Positions 35,961-42,700 of a stretch of 64,000 nucleotides of DNA are shown piece after piece. The notes below the pieces were generated by a model, which was given only the letters and a program-made list of their open reading frames with translations, searched no databases and was not told where the DNA came from. The stretch comes from Streptomyces griseosporeus (GTDB lineage: Bacteria > Actinomycetota > Actinomycetes > Streptomycetales > Streptomycetaceae). Position 1 is the stretch's first letter. Every line of letters starts with the position of its first letter. The translations under genes were made by a program, and so were the position numbers. The stretch lies in the NCBI RefSeq assembly GCF_014656055.1, contig NZ_BNBR01000001.1, forward strand, positions 62,001 through 126,000. Direction: 5' to 3'.

Positions 35961-36866
35961 TCACTCGTGCGGCACCAGCGCGACCGGGCAGCCCACGTGG
36001 TGGATCAACGCGTGGGCGACGTGTCCGGTGCGTGGGCCGGCCGCGGCGTGGCGCCGGCGGCTGCCCACCACCAGCAGGCCCGCGCCGCCCGCAGCGCGGG
36101 CGAGGACGCGTGCCGGCCGCCCCTCATGGAGGTTCTCCTTGACGACGACGGCGGGGTATTTGTTGCGCCAGGGTTCGAGCAACTTCCCCAGCTCGCGTTC
36201 CGACTCGGTCCTGATCCGTGTGCGTTCTTCGGCATCAGGGAGACCGCGCGAGAACGGTACGTGCCAGGCGTGCACAGCCCGCAGCGGCGCTCGACGCAGG
36301 TCGGCGGCTTGGAACGCGAAGTCGAGGACCTCGTCGCATGCACCGTCGACATCCACGGCGACCGCGACATCGCGGAAGGGGGTGTGAAGCGAGGGCTTCC
36401 CGTCACTGTCCGGCAGATGTTCGTTCTCCGCGGTCGCGCCCGCTCGTACGAGAACGATCGGCCGCTCGATGCGGGCGACGGTGGCCATGGCGACGGAACC
36501 CGAGACGAAGCCGCCCAAGCCGCTGGGCCCTTGGCTGCCGATGACCAGCAGGTCGGCGTTCTCGGCCTCGGCGAGCAAGGCGGGGACGGGCAGCCTGCAC
36601 ACCTGCTCTGCGGTGACGGACAGGTGCGGGTAGCGCTCGCCGACCCGGTCGAGTGCTGTGCGCAGTACCTGACGGGCATGGAGCTGAGGGGCCCTCAGCT
36701 CCGGCAGCGCCGCTTCAGTGGCTGCTTCCGGCAGACCTACCTCCCACGCGTGTACGAGCCGGAGCGGCCGCCCGCGGCGCATGGCTTCCCTGGCCGCCCA
36801 CTCGGCTGCGGCGAGGCCCTCAGGCGTGCCGTCCACACCGGCCACAACTTGCGTGATCACGGCCAT
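35961..36866 (-). CDS. Universal stress protein, two USP domains
   Basis: A 301-residue tandem USP. Domain 1 (about residues 1-140) has VVAGVDGTPEGLAAAEWAAR and the ATP-binding signature GSQGPSGLGGFVSGSVA. Domain 2 (about 160-300) has VAVDVDGACDEVLDFAFQAA and VVGSRRRHAAAGPRTGHVAH, a less canonical nucleotide loop. The DosR regulon of M. tuberculosis and the Osd regulon of Streptomyces contain many tandem USPs. The longer frame upstream lacks a ribosome site, so I start at ATG 36866. A palindrome like the cluster's other operators lies about 170 bp upstream. Confidence 0.92.
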   Translation of the reverse strand: MAVITQVVAGVDGTPEGLAAAEWAAREAMRRGRPLRLVHAWEVGLPEAATEAALPELRAPQLHARQVLRTALDRVGERYPHLSVTAEQVCRLPVPALLAEAENADLLVIGSQGPSGLGGFVSGSVAMATVARIERPIVLVRAGATAENEHLPDSDGKPSLHTPFRDVAVAVDVDGACDEVLDFAFQAADLRRAPLRAVHAWHVPFSRGLPDAEERTRIRTESERELGKLLEPWRNKYPAVVVKENLHEGRPARVLARAAGGAGLLVVGSRRRHAAAGPRTGHVAHALIHHVGCPVALVPHE

Positions 36867-37037
36867 CACCTTCCTGATCGCCTTGTACGGGTGCGGGCCA
36901 TGTAGACGGGGGCCCCGCACGTGTCACGCGTAGGTGCCCTGCCCACCAGGCAGCCGATGGGCTGCACCGTGACTGACACGGCCATAGAGGTCGGTCGCTC
37001 CTGATACCAGCGTCATGCCGTGATGATGCGAAGGGGA

Positions 37038-37053
37038 GGGGCCACACGGCCCG
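37038..37053. promoter_or_regulatory. Candidate OsdR-type palindrome
   Basis: GGGGCCACACGGCCCG fits the recurrent cluster palindrome at the arms. It lies between the GH65 gene and the USP at 35961-36866, about 170 bp from the USP start, farther than at other sites. Confidence 0.45.
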
Positions 37054-37121
37054 ATCGGAGGCCATGCGTCCCACATGAAGGTCTTTCGCGGATACCGCGG
37101 AGGCAGCGGACGGCGTGGCCG

Positions 37122-39491
37122 TCAGTCGGGCAGCAGAAGCCGGCACGTCTCCCCCGGCTGGATGCTCACCGCCCGGTCGGACAGCTGGACGTCGATCGGT
37201 GGGAGGTCGGACGGCGGTACGGTGATCTGCAGGAGGCCGCGGGCCAGTCGCAGCCGTATGCCCCAGTGGTTCTGGTACCGGATCGAGAAGCCGTACGACG
37301 ACAGCTCCGGCATGGGTACCGGGTCCAGCCACAACGCCCCGGCGCGCGTGTCCAGGCCGGTCAGTCCCCGTTGGACCAGGTCGAGTGTGCCGGCCATGGC
37401 TCCCAGGTGGATTCCCTCACCGGTGGTGCCGCCCTGGACATCGGCGATGTCTCCGCGCAACGCCTCGTGACAGAACGTCCACGCCTCGGCGCGGCGGGCG
37501 CGGGCCAGGATCCAGCCGTGCACCAGGCCGCTGAGGGTGGAGCCGTGGCTGGTGCGGTCAAGGTAGTAGTCGACGGTGCGCCGCCACGTCTCGGCGTCCA
37601 GCCCGTAGCCCAGTCGACCGAACAGGGCGTGAAGTTCTGTCGGCGTGAAGAGATAGCCGAGCATCAGCGCATCGGCCTGTTTCGACGCCTTGTAGCGGTT
37701 GACGGTGTCGCCCTCCGCCTCCAGGATCCGGTCCAGCCTCCGGATGTCGTCGTACCGCTTTCGGTAGTCGTCCCAGTTCAGTTCTGCGAGATCCCCGTAG
37801 CCGTGGAACTGGCTGATGACGCCGTCGTGGAAGGGCACGTAGAGGGTGCGGGAGATGTGGTCCCACTGTCCGAGTTCTGCGTCGTCCAGGCCGGTCCGTT
37901 CGGCGAGTTCACGGCGGCGGGGCTCGGGCAAGGCGCGCAGCACCTCCAGGGTGCGGGCGAGCACCCAGGCGGCCGTGACGTTGGTGTAGGCGTTGTCGTC
38001 CAGGCCTGGTGTGGTGGCGTCCGGGTAGGCCTCGTGGTACTCGTCGGGCCCGACCACACCCCGGATGCGGTGCCGTCCCAGGTTCTCGTCCCAGGTGGCC
38101 GAGTCGGCCCAGAACCGGGCGATCTGCAGCAGCATCTCGGCGCCTTTTGTGTGCAGAAACTCGGCGTCCCCGCTGGCCTCGCAGTACTGCCACACGTTGT
38201 ACGCGATCGCCGACCCGACGTGATGCTGGAGATGGGAGTGGTCGGGCAGCCAGCGGCCCGAGCGGGGGTTGAGGTGCAGCCGCTGTGTCTCCTCACGTCC
38301 GTCGCTGCCGCTCTGCCACGGGTACAGCGCGCCCCGGCGGCCGATCGCGCGGGCCGCGGCGCGGGCCCGGTCCAGGCGTCGGTGGCGGTAGCGCAGCAGG
38401 GCTCGGGACACCTCCGGGAAGTGGAGGTTGAGATACGGCAGCACGAACACTTCGTCCCAGAAGACATGGCCGCGGTAGGCCTCGCCGTGGAGTCCGCGGG
38501 CGGGCACGCCGACGTCCAGGTCCGCCGTGTGCGGGGAGAGGGTCTGCAGCACGTGGAAGAGGTGCAGGCGCAGGATGTGGCCGGCTTCCCCGGCCACGTC
38601 GAGTTCGGCACGGCGCCACAGCTGGCCCCAGGCCGTGCGGTGCGAGGCAAGCAGGTCGTCGATACCGGGCGCCGCGCTCAGCCGGTCGATGGCTGCCTGC
38701 AGCGGGTCGCTGATCGCAGGGTCTCGGGACGTGTGCACGGCGACGGCCTTGTCGGCTATGGCGGTCCGGGCGCGGCTGAGGGACAGCTTGAGGGTCTGCA
38801 CCGCGCGCGATTCCCCGGGCTGGTCCGCGACCGGCGCCGGGGCCGTGAGCCGGGCGGTCATGCCGATCTGAATGTCCGAGGTGCGAGTACGACAGCGCAG
38901 CCACACCGCGCCGGGTACGGCCGTGCCGGTGTGCACATGGGTCAGATGGCATCCGTCCAGCTCTCGGTAGCGGGGCACACCGGCGTTGGTGACGCCGCCG
39001 TCGAGCGCGGCTTCGACCTCGAGTTCCCCGGCGAAGTTCTCGGCGGTGAACTCGGTGCGCAAGGCCGCCAGGTGCGGGTCGGCCATGTGCACCAATCGCT
39101 GCTGCCGCACGGACAGCACCCGGCCCTCGCCGAGCGCGTACCGGGTGTGGCGCTCCAGCAGCCCGGCGTCCAGGTGGAGAAGCTGACGGTGCTCGAGCAC
39201 GGTCGCCGTCTCCGGCGTCAGCCACTCCCCCTCCGCGAGGCGGAACCGCAGCGGCAGCCAGTTGGGGAGGTTGACCATGTCCTCGTTCTCGACCCGGCGC
39301 CCAGCGACTTCCGAGGTGAGCCGGTTGTAGCAGCCCGCCACGTACGTGCCCGGATAGTGCACGTCGTCGGCATCACACTCGGGCAGCGCTCCACGAGTGG
39401 CGAGATAGCCGTTGCCCAGGGTGCACAGGGACTCTCTCAGCCGCTCGTCTGCGGGGCGGTAGCCCGCGTACTCCCAGGTCCCGTTCGTCAC
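37122..39491 (-). CDS. Glycoside hydrolase family 65 (trehalose/maltose/kojibiose phosphorylase type)
   Basis: A 789-residue GH65 protein. The N-terminal beta-sandwich begins VTNGTWEYAGYRPADERLRE with LCTLGNGYLATRGALPE, a family signature. The (alpha/alpha)6 barrel carries FWDEVFVLPYLNLHFPEVS. The general acid is the Glu of VVGPDEYHEAYPD (about residue 484). The phosphate-binding loop is SHGSTLSGLVHGWILA. GH65 phosphorylases split alpha-linked disaccharides with phosphate to give a sugar-1-phosphate, sparing ATP, which suits a low-oxygen programme. Disaccharide specificity cannot be fixed from sequence. GTG 39491 follows GGGGAG; the longer frame lacks conservation. Confidence 0.9.
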   Translation of the reverse strand: MTNGTWEYAGYRPADERLRESLCTLGNGYLATRGALPECDADDVHYPGTYVAGCYNRLTSEVAGRRVENEDMVNLPNWLPLRFRLAEGEWLTPETATVLEHRQLLHLDAGLLERHTRYALGEGRVLSVRQQRLVHMADPHLAALRTEFTAENFAGELEVEAALDGGVTNAGVPRYRELDGCHLTHVHTGTAVPGAVWLRCRTRTSDIQIGMTARLTAPAPVADQPGESRAVQTLKLSLSRARTAIADKAVAVHTSRDPAISDPLQAAIDRLSAAPGIDDLLASHRTAWGQLWRRAELDVAGEAGHILRLHLFHVLQTLSPHTADLDVGVPARGLHGEAYRGHVFWDEVFVLPYLNLHFPEVSRALLRYRHRRLDRARAAARAIGRRGALYPWQSGSDGREETQRLHLNPRSGRWLPDHSHLQHHVGSAIAYNVWQYCEASGDAEFLHTKGAEMLLQIARFWADSATWDENLGRHRIRGVVGPDEYHEAYPDATTPGLDDNAYTNVTAAWVLARTLEVLRALPEPRRRELAERTGLDDAELGQWDHISRTLYVPFHDGVISQFHGYGDLAELNWDDYRKRYDDIRRLDRILEAEGDTVNRYKASKQADALMLGYLFTPTELHALFGRLGYGLDAETWRRTVDYYLDRTSHGSTLSGLVHGWILARARRAEAWTFCHEALRGDIADVQGGTTGEGIHLGAMAGTLDLVQRGLTGLDTRAGALWLDPVPMPELSSYGFSIRYQNHWGIRLRLARGLLQITVPPSDLPPIDVQLSDRAVSIQPGETCRLLLPD

Positions 39492-39581
39492 GAGGCTGTC
39501 TCCCCTTCGAGCCGTTCGAACGGACCCACCGGGTTGGCCCGGAGCTTGCACATCGTCCCGAGTTCCAGGGTGGGGCCGTGC

Positions 39582-40463
39582 TCACACCCGCTGCGGCACG
39601 ACGGCCACCGGGCACTGGGCGTGGTGCAGGAGCGTGTGAGCGACCCGCCCGAGCTGGAGACCGAAGTGGCCCTGCCGGCGCCGGGCTCCGACGATCACGA
39701 GGTCGGCCGCGGACGAGAGGTGCACCAGGACCTTGTGGGCCGGCCCCTCCACCGTCGTCCGGCTCAGCCGCACCTCCGGGTGGGCGCCGGCCATGTCACG
39801 CAGCAGTTCGTCCAGCTCGGTGCGGGCCTGCTCCTCGTGTTCCCGGGCGGGGGCCTCGGCGAGCGCGGCGGTGTCGGCGGTCTCGTGTGCGGGGCAGCGC
39901 CAGGTCCGCACCACGTCGAGCGTGCCACCGCGGACCGCGGCCTCGCCGAAGGCGAACCGCGTCGCCTCCCCGCTGGCCGCCGGGTCCCCTGCGCCGAGGA
40001 GGATCCGCTCGTGGGTACCGGCCAGGCCGACCTTGTCGCCCCGTACCACGATCACGGGGCAGTGCGCGCGGGCGGCGACAGCCAGTCCGACGGAGCCGAG
40101 CAACAGACCGGTCAGCTCACTGCGGCCACGGGACCCGGTGATCAGGGCGGTGGCGTTGTTGCCCTCGTGCAGGAGCGCGTCCACCGCTTCGGCTGCGAGG
40201 ACGTCGGTGGAGACCTTCACATCGGGATTCCGCCGCTCGACGCGCTCCGCAGCGGAGGCGACGATGTGCTCGGCCATCACCACCGACGACGGGCGTTCCA
40301 GAGTGAGCGACGGTGTGGTGCCCTCGTAGCGTTCCCAGAGGGAGGCGTAGATCAGGCGCAGCGGAAGGCCGTGCCGGGCGGCCTCGTCCGCCGCCCAGTC
40401 GACCGCCAGCAGGCTGCCGTCCGATCCATCGACGCCCACGACCAGGGGAAGTTCCTGCGTCAT
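39582..40463 (-). CDS. Universal stress protein, two USP domains
   Basis: A 293-residue tandem USP starting MTQELPLVVGVDGSDGSLLA. The first nucleotide-binding signature is ITGSRGRSELTGLLLGSVG (canonical G-2x-G-9x-G-S). The second domain has ATRFAFGEAAVRGGTLDVVR and LVIVGARRRQGHFGLQLGRV. The gap to the downstream GH65 start is 90 bp, so the two may be cotranscribed. Two cluster-type palindromes lie 75-110 bp upstream of its start, consistent with OsdR control. It is closely related to the USP at 45539 and to the decayed fragment at 18950. Confidence 0.93.
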   Translation of the reverse strand: MTQELPLVVGVDGSDGSLLAVDWAADEAARHGLPLRLIYASLWERYEGTTPSLTLERPSSVVMAEHIVASAAERVERRNPDVKVSTDVLAAEAVDALLHEGNNATALITGSRGRSELTGLLLGSVGLAVAARAHCPVIVVRGDKVGLAGTHERILLGAGDPAASGEATRFAFGEAAVRGGTLDVVRTWRCPAHETADTAALAEAPAREHEEQARTELDELLRDMAGAHPEVRLSRTTVEGPAHKVLVHLSSAADLVIVGARRRQGHFGLQLGRVAHTLLHHAQCPVAVVPQRV

Positions 40464-40536
40464 CGTGCCCACCGCCTCATCCTCGGGCAGCTTTCAGGTC
40501 CACTCCCACCGTCGCACCCGGGACAGCCCGGCAAGA

Positions 40537-40552
40537 GGGGCTGCGTGGCCCC
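40537..40552. promoter_or_regulatory. Candidate OsdR box upstream of USP
   Basis: GGGGCTGCGTGGCCCC, 74-89 bp upstream of the USP start at 40463, matches the arms of the recurrent palindrome GGGRCCGNYCGGCCCT. A second half-matching site, GGACCGTTCGGCCCA, lies at 40558-40572, giving a tandem arrangement. Confidence 0.6.
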
Positions 40553-40864
40553 TGGCAGGACCGTTCGGCCCATGTGCGTGACCGCCGGGCGCATCCCAGG
40601 GTGAGCCATAGAGCGTGCTGGCAAGGGTGACGGCGGCGAGGCAGCGGTCGGGCAGCCAGTCCCACGGTCCCTCCGCGGGAACGATGTCCGACCACCACAC
40701 GACCGCCGTCCTGGAGCGCAGCGCCCGGAAAATACGCTGGACAGGGCCACTGCGGTACCAGCATGGCTTGGTCGCTGGGCCACTTGCCTCCACGTGAGCC
40801 GGAGCTGTTGGATGCGCTCTTCCTCTCGGCGGGACGCTGACTTCACCTCGCCGACGCCTTTGAA

Positions 40865-41323
40865 ATGAAGTGCCGCTGGATCGTGCGCTGCGTCAACTTG
40901 ATCGAGGCGCACGACGACGCGGATGAGGTCGCCTCCTTCGACGCCATCGTCGCCGCGCTTCCTAAGGACGAGGTGCTCGGACCTACACTGCGCCGACTGA
41001 TCGGACACATGACAGCCTCGGAAGAGCTCGCGGACATTCTCCAGCGGGCCAGGGAGGCGCGGAACCTCATCGCACACGAAGGAGCCGGTGTCGGCGACAT
41101 CTCCGTGGTGCGCGAAAGGCACATCCTCGAACATGCGGCCCGCCTGCGCTCCGGGGTCCGCGACTTGGCGGCGGGCCGCAACATCGTCTCGCAGTGGGGC
41201 TACCACCTCGAAGAGTGGCGGCAGTCTCTTCCCTGGGACCTGATCAACGCATACCCGAAGGTGATCGACGACTGGGTCTCCGGGCACTTCGGAGATCGCC
41301 TTGAGGCAAGTCATCAGGGCTGA
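40865..41323 (+). CDS. HEPN-like protein, probably N-terminally interrupted
   Basis: The 152-residue frame is helical and contains AREARNLIAHEGAG, a textbook RN-x3-H HEPN motif (about residues 60-73). In-frame sequence upstream from ATG 40763 (MAWSLGHLPPREPELLDALF, then LSAGR, TGA, LHLADAFEMKCRW) also looks like this protein, so the native start is probably 40763. A TGA at about 40838 would then truncate it. HEPN domains of this type are RNases or RNA binders in toxin and defence systems. It lies inside the stress cluster but on the opposite strand, so it may be an insertion. Confidence 0.6.
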   Translation: MKCRWIVRCVNLIEAHDDADEVASFDAIVAALPKDEVLGPTLRRLIGHMTASEELADILQRAREARNLIAHEGAGVGDISVVRERHILEHAARLRSGVRDLAAGRNIVSQWGYHLEEWRQSLPWDLINAYPKVIDDWVSGHFGDRLEASHQG

Positions 41324-41418
41324 GCCCAGCCCCCCAGGGCGCCGGCAGACCGGCCGCCGCCGTGGATGTGGGCATCAGGGCCGGCCGGCATGCGTTCCCT
41401 CCCCCTCCCCCGTTCCCG

Positions 41419-41913
41419 TCAATTGGTCAGCTCCTGGCCGATCCGCGCCGCCCACGCCTCGATCTGACCGAAGTCGCGGAAGTCACCGCCCTTTCCGTTG
41501 CGGAGGATCATCCGGGCCACCCATCCCTTCGCGCCCTCCTGCAGGCAGCCGCCGAACGTGACGTGCCCCTTGGCGTCGAGCCGGATCATGGCCTTGTGCA
41601 CCCCTGGCACGGGCGGAATGTCCCGCTCCGAGGCGGAGGCGTCGAGCGGACCACTGCTGAAGAACCACAGGGGGCGTTCGGCCAGGTTCTTGCCGTGGCG
41701 CCGGACGAAGCGGCGGGCGTCCTTGTGCCAGCGCCCGGCGTACAGCCCGCCGCCGATCACGACGGCGTCGTACGGCGCCACGCTCGGCACGGACCGGGCC
41801 GGGAGTGCCTCGACCGTCAGGCCGTCCTTGCGGAGGACCTCCGCGATGGCCTCGGCGATCTCAGCAGTCGAGCCGTTTGTCGTTCCGTAGGCGACCAGCA
41901 CGTTCCTCGGCAT
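41419..41913 (-). CDS. Flavodoxin domain protein (HemG-like)
   Basis: A 164-residue flavodoxin-fold protein. The FMN phosphate loop is VAYGTTNGSTAEIAEAIAE (residues 7-25). The second loop is VVIGGGLYAGRWHKDARRF, and LWFFSSGPLD forms the third strand. It resembles menaquinone-dependent protoporphyrinogen oxidase HemG and other flavodoxins of dormancy regulons, so a redox role is likely; haem synthesis is only a possibility. ATG 41913 follows GGGAGGCGG and lies 16 bp after the CBS-BON gene, placing it third in an operon with that gene and the acyl-CoA synthetase. Confidence 0.88.
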   Translation of the reverse strand: MPRNVLVAYGTTNGSTAEIAEAIAEVLRKDGLTVEALPARSVPSVAPYDAVVIGGGLYAGRWHKDARRFVRRHGKNLAERPLWFFSSGPLDASASERDIPPVPGVHKAMIRLDAKGHVTFGGCLQEGAKGWVARMILRNGKGGDFRDFGQIEAWAARIGQELTN

Positions 41914-41929
41914 GATGGTCCGCCTCCCT

Positions 41930-42661
41930 TCACCGTTTGCGCAGCCAGTTGTCGGCCACGCCGTGGAGCGCCTGTTCGTCCGGGCGCAGACGCGCGTCGT
42001 CCAGGCGCCAGGTGAGCTTGCCGACGACCGCCACCACGCCGTCGATCTGCCGGGTCATGGAGACGGCGATCTCCGTCTCGCTTCTGCGTTCCAGCTGACC
42101 GGTGAGTGTGACCACGCCTCCCGTGACGGAGACGTCGATGGTGCCGGGTGCCAGCCACAGGGCATGCACCAGTACGTCGTCGATCACCTCGGCACGGATG
42201 TCCGCGTCGGGCCGCAGGAAGACCTGGAGCAGGTCGCGGCGGGTGACGATGCCGACCAGCCGTTCCTCTTCGTCGAGTACCGGTAGCCGCTCCACATGCC
42301 GCTCCGCCATGGTTCGAGCCGCCTCGACGATGGTGTCGTCGGCGTGCACGGTGACGGGCGGTGTGCTCATCAGCCGGCCGGCGGTGCGGGCGGCGGCCTT
42401 CGCGGCCCGGCGCCGGGTGGCGGGCGTCAGTGCGGCGAACCGGAAGAGGCGGTGGGCCTGCGGTCGGTCGGCGGTAGTGACCTGATGGGCGATCAAGTCT
42501 GTCTCGGAGATGACGCCGATGACCCGGTCGTCCTCGTCCACTACGGGCAGTCCGCTGATCCGGTGGTCGGCGAGCAGCCGCGCCACTTCCTTGAACGGGG
42601 TTCCGTACACCGCCCGGACCACGTCCGTGGCCATGACGGAGCCGACCTTGTTGTGTTTCAC
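41930..42661 (-). CDS. CBS-pair protein with C-terminal BON domain
   Basis: A 243-residue protein. CBS motif 1 is about residues 8-65 (VGSVMATDVVRAVYGTPFKE, GLPVVDEDDRVIGVISETDL) and motif 2 about 95-150 (LMSTPPVTVHADDTIVEAAR, LPVLDEEERLVGIVTRRDLL). The BON domain is about 155-225 (IDVSVTGGVVTLTGQLERRS). CBS pairs bind adenine nucleotides and act as energy sensors; BON domains bind membranes or partners. The gene starts at GTG 42661, 39 bp after the acyl-CoA synthetase stop. CBS-BON proteins are typical of the Osd/DosR-like clusters of Streptomyces. Confidence 0.9.
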   Translation of the reverse strand: MKHNKVGSVMATDVVRAVYGTPFKEVARLLADHRISGLPVVDEDDRVIGVISETDLIAHQVTTADRPQAHRLFRFAALTPATRRRAAKAAARTAGRLMSTPPVTVHADDTIVEAARTMAERHVERLPVLDEEERLVGIVTRRDLLQVFLRPDADIRAEVIDDVLVHALWLAPGTIDVSVTGGVVTLTGQLERRSETEIAVSMTRQIDGVVAVVGKLTWRLDDARLRPDEQALHGVADNWLRKR

Positions 42662-42700
42662 GGCGGTGCCTCCTCAGCTGTATCGCCTGGCTGAGCCGGC

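Noticed and set aside
37020..40604. 1194-codon plus-strand frame across GH65 and USP genes
   Set aside because: Spans two well-identified genes on the other strand; pure GC artefact.
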